The notes below the pieces were generated by a model. It saw only the letters and a program-made list of their open reading frames with translations. It was not told the DNA's origin and made no database searches. The translations under genes and the position numbers were made by a program. Shown here in pieces: positions 1 to 9,661 of a DNA stretch of 64,000 nucleotides; positions within the stretch are counted from its first letter, which is position 1; each line of letters opens with the position of its first letter. Source of the DNA: Gemmobacter aquatilis (lineage in GTDB: Bacteria; Pseudomonadota; Alphaproteobacteria; Rhodobacterales; Rhodobacteraceae); assembly GCF_900110025.1 (NCBI RefSeq), contig NZ_FOCE01000001.1, forward strand, positions 62,001-126,000. The letters are read 5' to 3'.

Positions 1-126
1 ACGGCGCGCACCCTCGGGGCTGCCCGAAACGATGGCCTGCATCCGGGAATTTCCGGTTGCGGCCACCGCGGGCATGAAGGCCTCTTGCGAGATCCAGCCC
101 GCGCCGATGACGGCATAGCGTATCAT
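1..126 (-). CDS. Gfo/Idh/MocA family oxidoreductase, N-terminal part (runs off the window)
   Basis: Only the first 42 codons are present. They read MIRYAVIGAGWISQEAF, an N-terminal Rossmann strand and glycine turn (GAGWIS) typical of NAD(P)-dependent Gfo/Idh/MocA sugar or cyclitol dehydrogenases. The ATG at 126 follows a good ribosome binding site (AGGAGA, 6 bases away). It lies 44 bases downstream of the end of the ABC ATPase gene on the same strand, so it is probably the next gene of that transporter operon. Substrate unknown; the rest of the gene is outside the window. Confidence 0.75.
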   Translation of the reverse strand, partial: MIRYAVIGAGWISQEAFMPAVAATGNSRMQAIVSGSPEGARR

Positions 127-170
127 GGAAAATCTCCTGAAAAGGGAAGAAGCGCGCCTTGCGGCGCGGT

Positions 171-932
171 TCAGGCCGCCAGATGGGCGGGTTTCTTGCC
201 AAGGATGATCATGCCGAGGATATCATCATCCGTCACCTCGTCCACCTTCACCGTGCCGACAAGCTGGCCGTTTTTCATCACGCTGGCCCGGTCGCACAGT
301 TTCATCACGCTGTGGATGTCATGTTCGATCAGGAAGATGCCCAGACCCTGCGCCTTCAACTCCTGAATAAGCTCGGCCACCATCTGGGTTTCATGCGGGC
401 CAAGCGCGGCGGTGGGTTCATCCATGATCAGGATCTTGGCGTTGAAATAGACCGCCCGCGCAATGGCCACCGATTGCCGCTGCCCGCCCGACAGGGCCGA
501 AACCGGCACGTTGAACTTGCGGAAATTGGGGTTCAGGCGGCCCATGATCTTGCGGGTCTCCGCCTCCATCCGCGCATCATCGACCAGCCCGCGCGACAGG
601 ATCTCGCGCCCCAGGAACAGGTTGGAGGCGGCGTCGAGGTTATCGGCCAGCGCCAGCGTCTGATAGATCGTCTCGATGTTCTGGCTGCGGGCATCGCGGG
701 GGTTTGCGATCTCGACCGGCTGGCCATTGATGAGGATCTGCCCGGCATCGGCCTGATAGGCGCCTGACAGGCATTTGATCAGCGTCGATTTGCCCGCGCC
801 GTTATGGCCCAGCAGGCCCACCACTTCGCCGGGGTAAAGGTCGATCGACACATGGTCCACCGCCTTGATGCCGCCGAACGAGATGGAAATGTCGCGCATT
901 TCGACCAGAGGGGTTTGTCCGTTCCGGGTCAT
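171..932 (-). CDS. xylG: Sugar ABC transporter, single-domain ATP-binding protein (XylG/FrcA-like)
   Basis: 253 residues, one nucleotide-binding domain. Walker A is GHNGAGKST (about residues 42-50), the ABC signature is SALSGGQ (146-151) and Walker B is LIMDEP (168-173). It would power import through the permease encoded just upstream, on the cytoplasmic face of the membrane. E. coli XylG has two fused domains; a single domain is common in alphaproteobacterial fructose/xylose-type CUT2 systems. The start overlaps the permease stop by 4 bases, so the two are translationally coupled. The symbol reflects the partner genes; the true substrate could be another sugar or a cyclitol. Confidence 0.8.
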   Translation of the reverse strand: MTRNGQTPLVEMRDISISFGGIKAVDHVSIDLYPGEVVGLLGHNGAGKSTLIKCLSGAYQADAGQILINGQPVEIANPRDARSQNIETIYQTLALADNLDAASNLFLGREILSRGLVDDARMEAETRKIMGRLNPNFRKFNVPVSALSGGQRQSVAIARAVYFNAKILIMDEPTAALGPHETQMVAELIQELKAQGLGIFLIEHDIHSVMKLCDRASVMKNGQLVGTVKVDEVTDDDILGMIILGKKPAHLAA

Positions 933-2230
933 TTCGTGATCCCCATGCGTTTGCGATACAGAATGTCCACCCAGACGGCGACGATCAGCACGAGGCCCAC
1001 GACGATGTTCTGGAACGGCGTGTCCACGCCCACCATCGCCATGCCCGATTGCAGCGATTGCATGATCAGCGCGCCCAGCACGGCGCCATAGATCGTGCCC
1101 ACGCCCCCGGCCAAGGCGGTGCCCCCGATGACGGCGGCGGCGATCACGCGCAGTTCTTCCAACATGCCGATATCATTGCCATGGCTTTGCAACCGTGCCT
1201 GCGCGATCAGTGCGGCAAGGGCGCAGAGGAACCCCATCAGCGCGAAGATCTTCACGGTCAGCAGACGCGTGTTGATGCCCGAAAGCTCTGCCGCGTCCGG
1301 GTTGCCGCCGGTGGCAAAGATATAGCGCCCCAGCCGGGTCTTGCGCGCCACCAGCGTCATTGCCACCACGACGAGGATCAGGATCAGCACCGAGATCGGC
1401 AGGCCGTGCATGGCGCTGTACCCTTCGGGCAGTACCTCGCCCTTCGCCTCGAACAGGCGCTTCAGCTTGGCAGCGGGGATCGGGTAGCGCGACAGCCAGC
1501 CGACAAAGGCCAGAATGGCCCCCACGATCAGCGCCATCATCACGCCCTCGGCCCAGATCGGCTTCACGATGAAACCATGGCTTTTCTTGGTGCGCCGCGC
1601 CGCCAGAATGGCCCAGACCGCAATGCCTGCGGCAATCAGCCCGACCGCCCAGCTTGCGCCTGCGCCCAGCACCCCTTCGGTGCCCCCGAACATCAGCAGG
1701 GTCGGGTCTGTCAACGATACCGATTGGCCGTTTGTGGTGAACCAGTTCACATTGCGCCAGACGAACAGCCCGCCCAGTGTGACGATGAAGGACGGGATGC
1801 GCTGATACCCCACCAGCCAGCCGGTTGCAGCCCCCATGGCGGTGCCTGCGGCAAAGCCGATCACGATGGTCAGCACCAACACCACCGGGTTGCCATATTG
1901 CAAGCCCAGCACGGCAGGCAGCCATTGCGTCTGGCTCATCGCCATAACGGCGGAACACATCGCCAACATGCTGCCAACCGACAGATCAATGTGGCGCGCC
2001 ACGATCACAAAGACCATGCCGCAGGCCATGATCGCCACCGGCACTGTCTGCACGGCGATGTTGAAAACATTGCGCGGCCCGACAAAGGTGCCACCTGTCC
2101 AGATGGTGAAAACGATTGCCACCGCCGCAAAGGCGAACAGCATTCCCAACAACCGCACATCCAGTTCCAGCGTGTCGATGATGCTGCGTTTTGACGCGGT
2201 CGGCTGGGCGGTGTGCCCGTGATCCGTCAT
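929..2230 (-). CDS. xylH: Sugar ABC transporter permease (XylH-like)
   Basis: 433 residues with many hydrophobic segments and the CUT2 permease motif [13 protein letters not shown] near the C terminus. The length, over 100 residues more than the usual 320-350, and the long central insert match the XylH branch. The start is the ATG at 2230, preceded by GGGAGGAGAAAG; a longer reading from an upstream ATG has no better ribosome site. It sits between the binding protein and the ATPase and should form the transmembrane channel as a dimer. The nearby inositol genes leave open that the real substrate is a cyclitol. Confidence 0.8.
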   Translation of the reverse strand: MTDHGHTAQPTASKRSIIDTLELDVRLLGMLFAFAAVAIVFTIWTGGTFVGPRNVFNIAVQTVPVAIMACGMVFVIVARHIDLSVGSMLAMCSAVMAMSQTQWLPAVLGLQYGNPVVLVLTIVIGFAAGTAMGAATGWLVGYQRIPSFIVTLGGLFVWRNVNWFTTNGQSVSLTDPTLLMFGGTEGVLGAGASWAVGLIAAGIAVWAILAARRTKKSHGFIVKPIWAEGVMMALIVGAILAFVGWLSRYPIPAAKLKRLFEAKGEVLPEGYSAMHGLPISVLILILVVVAMTLVARKTRLGRYIFATGGNPDAAELSGINTRLLTVKIFALMGFLCALAALIAQARLQSHGNDIGMLEELRVIAAAVIGGTALAGGVGTIYGAVLGALIMQSLQSGMAMVGVDTPFQNIVVGLVLIVAVWVDILYRKRMGITK

Positions 2231-2274
2231 GTCTTTCTCCTCCCTGAAGACGCCCCCCGGCATCTTTTTGTTTC

Positions 2275-2300
2275 GGCACCCCGAGGTAAGGCGGGGCGCC
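2275..2300 (-). promoter_or_regulatory. Intercistronic hairpin between binding protein and permease genes
   Basis: A 9-pair stem (2275-2283 with 2292-2300, one G-T pair) lies 15 bases after the binding-protein stop codon. On the minus strand it is not followed by a T run, so it looks like an RNA-stabilising or partial-attenuation hairpin that would favour the binding protein over permease and ATPase. Function inferred. Confidence 0.45.
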
Positions 2301-2315
2301 GCGCCGTGACCGGCC

Positions 2316-3338
2316 TTATTCGCAGACGGCCACGCCGCTCACCCCGGCGCAGAGCGCTTCCTTGGTGATCCACCCGGCATCCAGCACCAGATTGAGGTTG
2401 TCCTTGGTGATCGGCACCGGCTTGAGCAGCATCGAGGTCAGCGCCTTGCCACCGGGCGAGGTGAAGGGGGCCGCACCTTCCACCTTGTCCATCGGCGTGC
2501 CACTGGCCAGCGCCACCGCGATTTCGCCCGCCGCCTTGCCAAGCGCGCGGCTGTCCTTCCAGACCGAAACCGTCTGGGTGCCAAGCGCCACGCGGTTCAG
2601 CGCCGCCATGTCGCCATCCTGGCCCGAAACCGGGATCCCCGCCATGCCCTGCGCCGTCAGCGCGGCCACCACGCCACCGGCGGTTCCGTCATTCGACGCG
2701 ACGACGGCATCGACGCCGTTGTCGGTCTCGGTCAGGATCTGCTCCATGTTCTTCTGGGCATTGGCGGGCTGCCAGTCATCGGTATAGCTTTCGCCAACGA
2801 TGGTCACATCGCCCGCGTCGATGGCGGCTTGCAGCACCTCTTGCTGACCGCCACGCAGGAAATCGGCGTTCGGGTCAACGGGCGAGCCCTTGATCATCAC
2901 ATAGCGCCCCTTCGGCGCGGCTTTCAGCACCTCACGCGCCTGCATCCGCCCGACTTCCACATTGTCGAAGGTCAGGTAGAAGGCGCGCGGGTCGTCGATC
3001 ATGCGGTCATAGCCCACGACCGGAATGCCCGCATCGGCGGCGGCGTCCAGCGCCGGCCCGATCGAGGCACTATCTTGCGCCAGCACGATCAGCGCAGAAC
3101 AGCCCTGGGTGATCATGCCTTCAATGTCGGCCAACTGCTTGGACGCCGAGGTTTGCGCATCGGCCGAAATATATTCGGCCCCGGCGGCGTCCAATGCCCC
3201 CTTGATCGCGGCTTCATCGGTTTTCCAGCGCTCTTCGCGGAAGTTCGACCAGCTGACACAAACCTTGAGATCCGCAGCCGATGCCGCCGAGGTCAGGCTC
3301 GCCACCGCGACGGATGCGAGCAGAAGCGTCTTTTTCAT
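2316..3338 (-). CDS. xylF: Xylose-type periplasmic sugar-binding protein (XylF-like)
   Basis: 340 residues. It has a Sec signal peptide ([21 protein letters not shown], cleaved near residue 21), then a type I periplasmic binding fold. Stretches such as [26 protein letters not shown]-like [32 protein letters not shown] and VSGQDGD correspond closely to what I recall of E. coli XylF. The start at 3338 has GGGAGGAACC in front of it; the in-frame extension upstream lacks a signal peptide. First gene of the xylF-xylH-xylG transporter operon. Ligand is probably xylose or a related polyhydroxylated ring compound. Confidence 0.82.
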   Translation of the reverse strand: MKKTLLLASVAVASLTSAASAADLKVCVSWSNFREERWKTDEAAIKGALDAAGAEYISADAQTSASKQLADIEGMITQGCSALIVLAQDSASIGPALDAAADAGIPVVGYDRMIDDPRAFYLTFDNVEVGRMQAREVLKAAPKGRYVMIKGSPVDPNADFLRGGQQEVLQAAIDAGDVTIVGESYTDDWQPANAQKNMEQILTETDNGVDAVVASNDGTAGGVVAALTAQGMAGIPVSGQDGDMAALNRVALGTQTVSVWKDSRALGKAAGEIAVALASGTPMDKVEGAAPFTSPGGKALTSMLLKPVPITKDNLNLVLDAGWITKEALCAGVSGVAVCE

Positions 3339-3404
3339 GTAGGTTCCTCCCATGGAATCACCGGCCCTCCCGGCGGTTGGCGATTTTCGCCTGTCGATAT
3401 CTGA

Positions 3405-3427
3405 TGCAATATCCATTGCATTGTCAA
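3405..3427 (-). promoter_or_regulatory. Candidate promoter and RpiR-type operator of xylFHG
   Basis: The palindrome TGCAATATCCATTGCA (3405-3420) has the form TGCAA-N6-TTGCA. It follows directly after a minus-strand TTGACA (-35 box, 3422-3427), so a bound repressor would sit in the spacer. The same 16-base pattern occurs at 10693, 15432 and 17551. The surrounding 3339-3500 interval is unusually AT-rich and carries no gene. Confidence 0.6.
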
Positions 3428-3500
3428 TTTTTGTTTTTTGCAATTATCAATTCACTCCGGGACAGCCGGGGCGGGGCACATCGGCGCCCGCGACAGCCGG

Positions 3501-4325
3501 TCACGCCTGCGCGCCGATCAGCGCCGTGACAAATGCGAGGCTGGCATGCAGCCGGGCCAGCAGATCGGGGTCGGTCTGCACCTTGGGATCAAACGGCTCC
3601 ATCGACACATACCCGCGATAGCCCGCCGCGATCAGGGCCGCCAGTTGCGCCACATTGCCAACGCGGTCATCGGGCCAGATCAGCCCGCGATCAGGTTCGG
3701 TCAGATCACCGGGCAGCAGATCGGTGCGGGAAATCCCCGACATATGGGCAAGGCCGATCCGTTCGGGGAAAAGCCGGTCATCGCCGCACCGATAGAACTG
3801 GAATGTGTCATAGCACAGCTGATAGGCATCCCAGCCGTCAATGTCGGTGACGGCGGCGACCGCCATGTCCTGCCGTTTCATGGTGGAGCCGCGCATCCCC
3901 AGCGGCTCGACATAGCCGGTCACGCCGTAATGAAGCAAGATCGGGCGCAACTGGCGTAGGCCGTCGCGCAGGTTGTGTTCGGCTTCGGCCTGTGTCCAGC
4001 CATGGCCTTCGTCATGGCGCGGGCACAGCACCACGCCCGGCGCCCCAAGGGCTGCGGCATAGGCGATGATCGCCTCGGCCTCGGTCGCGCGTTCGGGCGA
4101 CCAGTCGTTGAAGCGTTGCAGGGCATTGACCGAAGCCACCGCCAGACCAGCGGCCTCCAGCTGCGCCCGCACCTCTGCTGCCGGGGTGCCATCGGCAAAT
4201 TCGCGACCCTCGATATCGTTGCGGATCTCCACCGCCTGCACGCCTGCGGCGGCGGCAAGGGTAATGAACTCCGGCAACGCAAGCTGCGGGGCGCAGGTGC
4301 GGTTCAGGGCGAAACGGATGGGCAT
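3501..4325 (-). CDS. iolI: Inosose isomerase-like sugar phosphate isomerase/epimerase (IolI family)
   Basis: 274 residues, a xylose-isomerase-like TIM barrel. Landmarks in order match my recollection of Bacillus IolI: RFALNRT at the start, VEIRND, NALQRFND, YVEPLG, CYDTFQFYRCGD, LAHMSGI, EPDRGLIWPDDRVGN and VSMEPFDP. The Glu, Asp, His and Glu at these places are the likely metal ligands. IolI interconverts 2-keto-myo-inositol and 1-keto-D-chiro-inositol. Start chosen at MPIRFALN (GGA upstream); an ATG 30 bases earlier overlaps the previous stop. Last gene of the minus-strand operon that begins with iolG at 10669. Confidence 0.7.
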   Translation of the reverse strand: MPIRFALNRTCAPQLALPEFITLAAAAGVQAVEIRNDIEGREFADGTPAAEVRAQLEAAGLAVASVNALQRFNDWSPERATEAEAIIAYAAALGAPGVVLCPRHDEGHGWTQAEAEHNLRDGLRQLRPILLHYGVTGYVEPLGMRGSTMKRQDMAVAAVTDIDGWDAYQLCYDTFQFYRCGDDRLFPERIGLAHMSGISRTDLLPGDLTEPDRGLIWPDDRVGNVAQLAALIAAGYRGYVSMEPFDPKVQTDPDLLARLHASLAFVTALIGAQA

Positions 4326-4354
4326 GGGCGGGGTTCCTGTGAAAACAGCGGGCA

Positions 4355-5329
4355 TCAGGCGTAAAGTCCGGGGCGGGGATCGGCGCGCAGAGCGGCCTTC
4401 GCGCCGCTTGGCAGGGCGGCGGCGACCTGTTCTGCAATGGCTGTTGCAACATAGCCATCCCAGGCCGAGGCCCCCACCGGGCGGCCTGCGCCCACCGCAT
4501 CGACCCAGGCCTGCATCTGCCGCCGATAGGCCTCGCGGAAGCGGGGCACCCAGTTGTCGGGATAGGCGTGGCCATGCCGCCCCGCGCGGTTGACCGTGGT
4601 CAGCGTCGGGGCGGCCATTTCCACCGTGCCGGCGCGCCCGACGATCTGGGCGTGAACGTGATAGCCATAGCCTGCGTTCATGTACACTTCAGTCGCAATG
4701 ATCTGGCCCCGGTCGGTCTCCATCGTGATCATCAGCGGGTCACCGCCCGGCGCAGCCGTGATCTGTGCCGACACGGGTTCCGATCCCAGCAGCCAGCGGC
4801 TGATGTCGATCTCATGCACGAAGGAATTGGTGATCGACATCGCGCCGGTAAACCAATCCGGTGCGGCGGCATTGCGGTGGATGTTGTGCAGCAGAACCGG
4901 ATCGCCGATCTGCCCCGCCGCAACGGTCTGCGCCATGTCGGCATAGGCCGGATCGAAGCGGCGCATATAGCCCACCGTGACCAGACGGCGGCCAAGCGCC
5001 ACCTCTGCCTCCACCACGCGCAGCGCCTCGGTGGCGGTGGCGGCGATGGGCTTTTCGCACAGCACCGGCTTGCCCGCCGCAAGGCAGGCCAGCGCATAGC
5101 CCGCATGGGTGGCATCGGGCGAGGCGACGACCAGCGCGTCAATCTGCGGGTCGTCGATCAGGGCCTGCGCATCGGTGAAGACCCGCGCGCCCTGCGCCAC
5201 CGCCGCCGCCCGATCCGCCGACAGGTCACAGACGGCGGCGAGGGTTGCCCCCGCCACCTCTTGCCGCAACAGGCGGGCATGTTCGGCCCCCATGACGCCC
5301 GTGCCGATAACCCCGACCCGCAGCATCAC
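4355..5329 (-). CDS. Gfo/Idh/MocA dehydrogenase, inositol 2-dehydrogenase-like
   Basis: 324 residues. N-terminal NAD-binding motif GVIGTGVMGAEHARLL, then the family signature CEKPIAATATEA and the catalytic-region motif HEIDISRWLLG, whose Asp and upstream His occupy the positions of the proton-relay pair of this family. MRRFDPAY is also typical of IolG-like enzymes. Probably oxidises a ring hydroxyl of a cyclitol or a pyranose to a ketone with NAD. Its start overlaps the stop of the preceding dehydrogenase by 4 bases. Exact substrate not determinable. Confidence 0.78.
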   Translation of the reverse strand: MMLRVGVIGTGVMGAEHARLLRQEVAGATLAAVCDLSADRAAAVAQGARVFTDAQALIDDPQIDALVVASPDATHAGYALACLAAGKPVLCEKPIAATATEALRVVEAEVALGRRLVTVGYMRRFDPAYADMAQTVAAGQIGDPVLLHNIHRNAAAPDWFTGAMSITNSFVHEIDISRWLLGSEPVSAQITAAPGGDPLMITMETDRGQIIATEVYMNAGYGYHVHAQIVGRAGTVEMAAPTLTTVNRAGRHGHAYPDNWVPRFREAYRRQMQAWVDAVGAGRPVGASAWDGYVATAIAEQVAAALPSGAKAALRADPRPGLYA

Positions 5330-6444
5330 GCCACATCCAGCCAGCGCTGGTCGCGGCTGCTGCTCTGGATGGTTTCCACCAGCGTCTGGATGCGCAGGCC
5401 CTTGCGGAAGTTGAACGGCTCGGCTGCCTTGCCGGCGATGGCGTTGACGTAGCCCGCCACCTCGATCGCCTTCAGATCGTTGAAGCCCAGCTGATGACCG
5501 GGGGCGACACAGAACAGGCCATAGGGCGCATGATCCGGCCCGGCCTCGATCCGGCGGAAGCCCTGGCGGCCCTTGGCATCGGCGGCGCTGAAGAAGTTCA
5601 GCACGTTGAAATGTTCCTGACTGAAAGCCAACGCGCCCTTGGTGCCATAGATTTCAAAGTCATGCTGCATCTTGCGGCCGGTGGCGATCCAGTTGCCCTC
5701 GATGCTGCCGGTGGCGCCGTTTGCAAAGCGCAGGAAGGCGCGGCCCACGTCATCGGTAACCACCTCGCGGGTGCCGCCCTTGCCGTCGGGGCGGCTGGAG
5801 ATCATGGTCACGCAATCGCCCATCACCCGGGTGATCGGGCCGCACAGGAATTCCGCCGTGGCCAGCGCATGGCTGCCGATATCGGCCAGCGCGCCACCAC
5901 CTGCCGGATCGTGGCGGAAGGTGAAGGGGCCATTCGCATCGGCCATATAGTCTTCGCAATGGATGCCGCGATAGCCGCGGATCTCGCCCAGTTCCCCGCC
6001 CGCGATCATGTCGCGGGCAAGCGCCAGCATCGGGTTGCACAGGTAGTTGAAGCCGACCTGCGTCTTCACCCCCGCCGCCTCGGCGGCCAAGGCCATTTCA
6101 TAGGCATCCTGCGCCAGCGGCGCCAAGGGCTTTTCGCAATAGACATGCTTGCCCGCCTTGATCGCGGCCAAAGCCATTTCCTTGTGCAGGGCATTGGGCG
6201 CGGTGATATCGACCACGTCGATGTCCGGGTCTTCGATGATGCGGCGCCAGTCGGCGGTGGCATTGGCAAAGCCGAAGGCGGCGGCGGCTTTCGCAGCGGC
6301 CTCGGGGGTGATGTCGGCCACCGTGTGCAGTTCCAGATCATAGGGCAGATCAAAGACCCGGGGGGCCGAGGCAAAGCCGAAGACATGGGTCTTGCCCATG
6401 AAGCCGGTGCCGATCAGGCCGATGCGCAGTTTGGGTTTGGTCAT
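5326..6444 (-). CDS. Gfo/Idh/MocA family oxidoreductase
   Basis: 372 residues. N-terminal Rossmann motif GLIGTGFMGKTHVFGF, signature YCEKPLAPLAQDA, and DIGSHALATAEFLCG in the C-terminal domain, with Asp and His in the catalytic positions. The longer C-terminal domain (YEIYGTKGALAF-type stretch) groups it with sugar and cyclitol dehydrogenases distinct from IolG. Third dehydrogenase in the operon; overlaps both neighbours by 4 bases. It may handle a different isomer or a downstream keto intermediate. Substrate unknown. Confidence 0.78.
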   Translation of the reverse strand: MTKPKLRIGLIGTGFMGKTHVFGFASAPRVFDLPYDLELHTVADITPEAAAKAAAAFGFANATADWRRIIEDPDIDVVDITAPNALHKEMALAAIKAGKHVYCEKPLAPLAQDAYEMALAAEAAGVKTQVGFNYLCNPMLALARDMIAGGELGEIRGYRGIHCEDYMADANGPFTFRHDPAGGGALADIGSHALATAEFLCGPITRVMGDCVTMISSRPDGKGGTREVVTDDVGRAFLRFANGATGSIEGNWIATGRKMQHDFEIYGTKGALAFSQEHFNVLNFFSAADAKGRQGFRRIEAGPDHAPYGLFCVAPGHQLGFNDLKAIEVAGYVNAIAGKAAEPFNFRKGLRIQTLVETIQSSSRDQRWLDVA

Positions 6445-7421
6445 TTTGCAGCTTCCTTCCGGGCCAGCGCGCCCGCATTGACAACCAGCGCGGGGTCCAG
6501 CCGCCCCGCAAAGAAATCCAGCACATTCTGCACCGAATGGATGGCCAGACGTTCGGCCCCTTCGGCGGTCAATCCCCCGATATGGGGCGACAGCAGCACC
6601 TGATCGAAGCGCAGCAGCGGGTGTGCGGGCGCGGGGGGTTCGTCATCGAACACGTCCAGCCCTGCCGCCCCCACGCGGCCCTCCTGCACGGCGACGGCAA
6701 GGGCCGCCTCGTCCACGATGCCGCCGCGGGCGGTGTTCACGATCACCACACCCGGCTTGACCTGCGCCAGTTCCGCCGCGCCAAGCGCGGGCCGGTCTGC
6801 CTTGGGCATATGGACGGAAATCACATCCGCCAAGGCCAGCGCCTGCCCCAGATCGGACACCGGACGCACCGCGCCTTCGGGCCAGCCCTGCCGTTCCAGC
6901 CAAGGGTCATGGGCAATGATGGTCATGTCAAACGCCGCAGCCAGTTTGGCGACCTGACGGCCGATCCGGCCAAAGCCCAGCAAAAGCAGGGTCTTGCCGC
7001 CCAACTCGCCCGCCTCCAGCCGGTTGCGCCAGCCCCAGCCGGAGGGATCGCGCACCGCCCGATCCGCGCGCAGCACCCGCTTGGTGGCGGCCAGCATCAT
7101 CATCATGGCATGTTCGGCCACGGCAACGGTGTTCACATCGCCCACCACCGACAGCGCAATGCCGCGCGCGTTCAGCGCGGCCACATCCACCGCGTCAAAC
7201 CCCACGCCATGGCGCGACACGATCTGCAACCGCGCCGCCCGTGCCACGGTTTCCGCGCCCAGCGGCTGCGTGCGCAGCACCAGTGCATCGGCCTTGTCGA
7301 TCAACGGGGCGTAAGAGGGTTCCGAAACCTCTTCCACCATATCGAAGCTCACACCGGCGGCGCCACGCAGCAGCGCCAGTCCCGAGGGGTGGATCTTGCC
7401 CGCAACAAGCACATGCGGCAT
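6441..7421 (-). CDS. D-isomer-specific 2-hydroxyacid dehydrogenase (phosphoglycerate-dehydrogenase-like)
   Basis: 326 residues. NAD-binding GFGRIGRQVAKLAAAF with an acidic HDPW after it, NTARGGIVDEAAL carrying the substrate Arg, and SPHIGGLTAEG carrying the catalytic His. It interconverts a 2-hydroxy acid and a 2-keto acid in the cytoplasm. Next to an HpaI-type aldolase this suggests handling of a short hydroxy- or keto-acid, such as reduction of a hydroxypyruvate-like aldolase product. The stop of the aldolase gene overlaps its start (TGATG). Substrate inferred only from context. Confidence 0.8.
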   Translation of the reverse strand: MPHVLVAGKIHPSGLALLRGAAGVSFDMVEEVSEPSYAPLIDKADALVLRTQPLGAETVARAARLQIVSRHGVGFDAVDVAALNARGIALSVVGDVNTVAVAEHAMMMMLAATKRVLRADRAVRDPSGWGWRNRLEAGELGGKTLLLLGFGRIGRQVAKLAAAFDMTIIAHDPWLERQGWPEGAVRPVSDLGQALALADVISVHMPKADRPALGAAELAQVKPGVVIVNTARGGIVDEAALAVAVQEGRVGAAGLDVFDDEPPAPAHPLLRFDQVLLSPHIGGLTAEGAERLAIHSVQNVLDFFAGRLDPALVVNAGALARKEAAK

Positions 7422-8230
7422 CAGTAGGCCCCCTTTTCAGCGTGGTTCCCGGCGGTTTCGGTCAGCTTGCGAAAGCCCGCGACCGCCGCACCGGCTGCAG
7501 CGGCCAGAAAGCGGCTGTCGCCGCCGACCGTGGTCATGTCGAACCCCCAGCCGATGGCGCGGGCAGCATAGTCGGACGTGCCGCAATGCAGGGCGGCGCG
7601 CAGGCCATTGGCCTTGCAGGCGGTCACGATCCTTTGCAGCGCCGCGATCATCTCGGGCTCTTCACGGTCGAACCCGGGGGCAAGACGGCCTTGGGTCAGC
7701 GAAAGCGTCAGGTCGGCAGGCCCGACATAGAGGCCATCCAGCCCCGGCGTGGCGGCGATGGCATCGAGGTTGGCCATGCCTTCCGCCGTTTCGATCATGG
7801 CGAAGGCCAGCATATTTTCATTCGCTTCGCCCGCGTAATTCGCGCCCGCCGCAAAAGAGACGCGGGTGGGGCCGAAGCTGCGCTGCCCCAAAGGCGGATA
7901 GCGCATGTAGCTGACGAAACGCGCGGCATCTTCGGCGCTGTTCACCATCGGGCAGATGATGCCATAGGCCCCCGCATCCAGCGCCTTCATGATGATGCCG
8001 GGCTCCAGCCAAGGCACGCGGGCCAACAGCGTGGCACCAGAGGCGCGCATCGCCTGAAACATCGGCAGGACGGCGCTGTAATCCAGCGCGCCGTGCTGCA
8101 TGTCGATGGTGATACTGTCAAACCCCTGCGCCGCCATGATCTCGGCGGTGAACGGGTTGCCGATGCTGCACCAGCCATTGACCGTGGGCCTGCCTTCGGA
8201 CCAGAGCTGCTTGAGTTTGTTCGGGATCAT
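7421..8230 (-). CDS. HpcH/HpaI family class II aldolase (2-keto-3-deoxy-acid aldolase)
   Basis: 269 residues in the HpaI/GarL/RhmA family. Visible motifs are TIDMQHGALDY (catalytic His), MIETAEGMANLDAI (metal-binding Glu) and GLYVGPADLTLSL (metal-binding Asp). These aldolases split 2-keto-3-deoxy acids to pyruvate plus an aldehyde. In this operon it would be the carbon-carbon cleaving step, with the aldehyde dehydrogenase encoded directly before it a natural partner. Start placed at ATG 8230, which overlaps the dehydrogenase stop as ATGA; a GTG six bases upstream is possible. Confidence 0.82.
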   Translation of the reverse strand: MIPNKLKQLWSEGRPTVNGWCSIGNPFTAEIMAAQGFDSITIDMQHGALDYSAVLPMFQAMRASGATLLARVPWLEPGIIMKALDAGAYGIICPMVNSAEDAARFVSYMRYPPLGQRSFGPTRVSFAAGANYAGEANENMLAFAMIETAEGMANLDAIAATPGLDGLYVGPADLTLSLTQGRLAPGFDREEPEMIAALQRIVTACKANGLRAALHCGTSDYAARAIGWGFDMTTVGGDSRFLAAAAGAAVAGFRKLTETAGNHAEKGAY

Positions 8231-9660
8231 GCCCACACCATCTGGCTGGATTTCACGTCAAGGTAATCGCGGATTCCTTCGGTGCCGCCCTCGCGGCCCA
8301 TGCCGGAATGGTTGGTGCCGCCGAAGGGCGCCTCCGAGGCCGCCATGGCGAAAGAGTTGATCCCCACCATCCCGGCCTTCAGCGCCGCCACCGTGCGCCG
8401 GGCGCGGGCGGGGTTCCGGGTGAAGGCATAGGCCGAAAGCCCCATGTCCGTGCCATTTGCCCGGGCCAGAACCTCATCTTCGGTGCTGAACCGGGTGATC
8501 GCGGCGATGGGTCCGAAGTTTTCCTCGGCCATCACCGCCATGGCATCGGTGCAATCGGTCAGCACCGTGGGTTCAAAGAAATGCCCGGCATTGAACCCCG
8601 CGCCACGCTGGCCGCCGCAGGCGATCGTCGCCCCGGCCTGCACCGCGCCTGTCACGATCTTTTCCATTTCGGCCAGCCGGCCTGCATTGATCAGCGGCCC
8701 CATGCCGACCGAAGGGTCCAGCCCGTCGCCCAGCTTGATCGTGCGGGCGCGTTCGACGAAGCCCGCCACGAAGGCATCATGCAGGCTGTCATGCACATAG
8801 AAGCGGTCGCCGGTCACGCAGACCTGCCCGGCATTGGCGAATTTCGCCGGCACCACCACGTTCAGCGCGGCTTCCAGATCGGCATCGTCATAGACGATCA
8901 CCGGGGCATTGCCGCCCAGTTCCATCGAGACCTTCTTCAGCGTATCCGCCGCATCGCGGATCATCTGCTGGCCCACGCGGGTCGATCCGGTCAGGCTGAC
9001 CTTGCGCACCCGTTTATCGGCCATCAGCGGCGCATAGGTGGCCTGCGTCGGCCCGATGATCAGGTTGACTGCGCCGGCCGGCAGGGTCCCGGCGCGAACG
9101 CAGTCAACCATCACCATCGCCACGCCCGGCGTCTGCGACGAGGGACGGACGATGATCGAACAGCCCGCCGCAAGCGCGGGCGCCACCTTGCGCGCGATCA
9201 GCGCGGCGGGAAAGTTCCAGGCGGTGAAGGCGGCGACGATGCCCACCGGCTCGTGGTGGATCTCGAACCGGCCACCGGGCACACGGGATTCCACGATGCG
9301 GCCATAGATCCGCCGCGCCTCTTCGGCATACCAGCGGAACTGGTCGATGCAGAGCGCCCATTCCCGGCCCGCCTGCACGATCGGCTTGCCGGTTTCCAGC
9401 GTGATCATCCGCGCGGCCTCGTCGGTGCGGCGGATCATCTCGTCGGCAATGCGGTGCAGCGCATCGGCGCGGGTGAAGGCGGGGGTGGCGGCCCAGGCCC
9501 GCAGACCCGCCTCGGCGCTGGCAATCGCGGCCTCGGTATCGGCGATGTCGGCCACCGGGCACTGGCCCAACGGTTGTTCGGTCACCGGGCTGAACACCGG
9601 GGCGGTGCTGCTGCCGGGCTGCCATTCCCCGGCGATGAACAGGCCAAAACGGTCATACAT
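8227..9660 (-). CDS. NAD(P)-dependent aldehyde dehydrogenase, succinate-semialdehyde dehydrogenase-like
   Basis: 477 residues. FTAWNFPAALIARKVAPALAAG is the cofactor region, MELGGNAPVIV holds the general-base Glu, and NAGQVCVTGDRFYVHD holds the nucleophilic Cys. The C-terminal EAPFGGTNHSGMGREGG is typical of GabD-like enzymes. It oxidises an aldehyde to an acid, here probably an aldehyde made in cyclitol breakdown or by the neighbouring aldolase. The start at 9660 (MYDRFGLFIAGEW) is 1 base after the iolG stop. A longer reading frame upstream would overlap iolG and is not supported. Confidence 0.82.
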   Translation of the reverse strand: MYDRFGLFIAGEWQPGSSTAPVFSPVTEQPLGQCPVADIADTEAAIASAEAGLRAWAATPAFTRADALHRIADEMIRRTDEAARMITLETGKPIVQAGREWALCIDQFRWYAEEARRIYGRIVESRVPGGRFEIHHEPVGIVAAFTAWNFPAALIARKVAPALAAGCSIIVRPSSQTPGVAMVMVDCVRAGTLPAGAVNLIIGPTQATYAPLMADKRVRKVSLTGSTRVGQQMIRDAADTLKKVSMELGGNAPVIVYDDADLEAALNVVVPAKFANAGQVCVTGDRFYVHDSLHDAFVAGFVERARTIKLGDGLDPSVGMGPLINAGRLAEMEKIVTGAVQAGATIACGGQRGAGFNAGHFFEPTVLTDCTDAMAVMAEENFGPIAAITRFSTEDEVLARANGTDMGLSAYAFTRNPARARRTVAALKAGMVGINSFAMAASEAPFGGTNHSGMGREGGTEGIRDYLDVKSSQMVWA

Positions 9661-9661
9661 G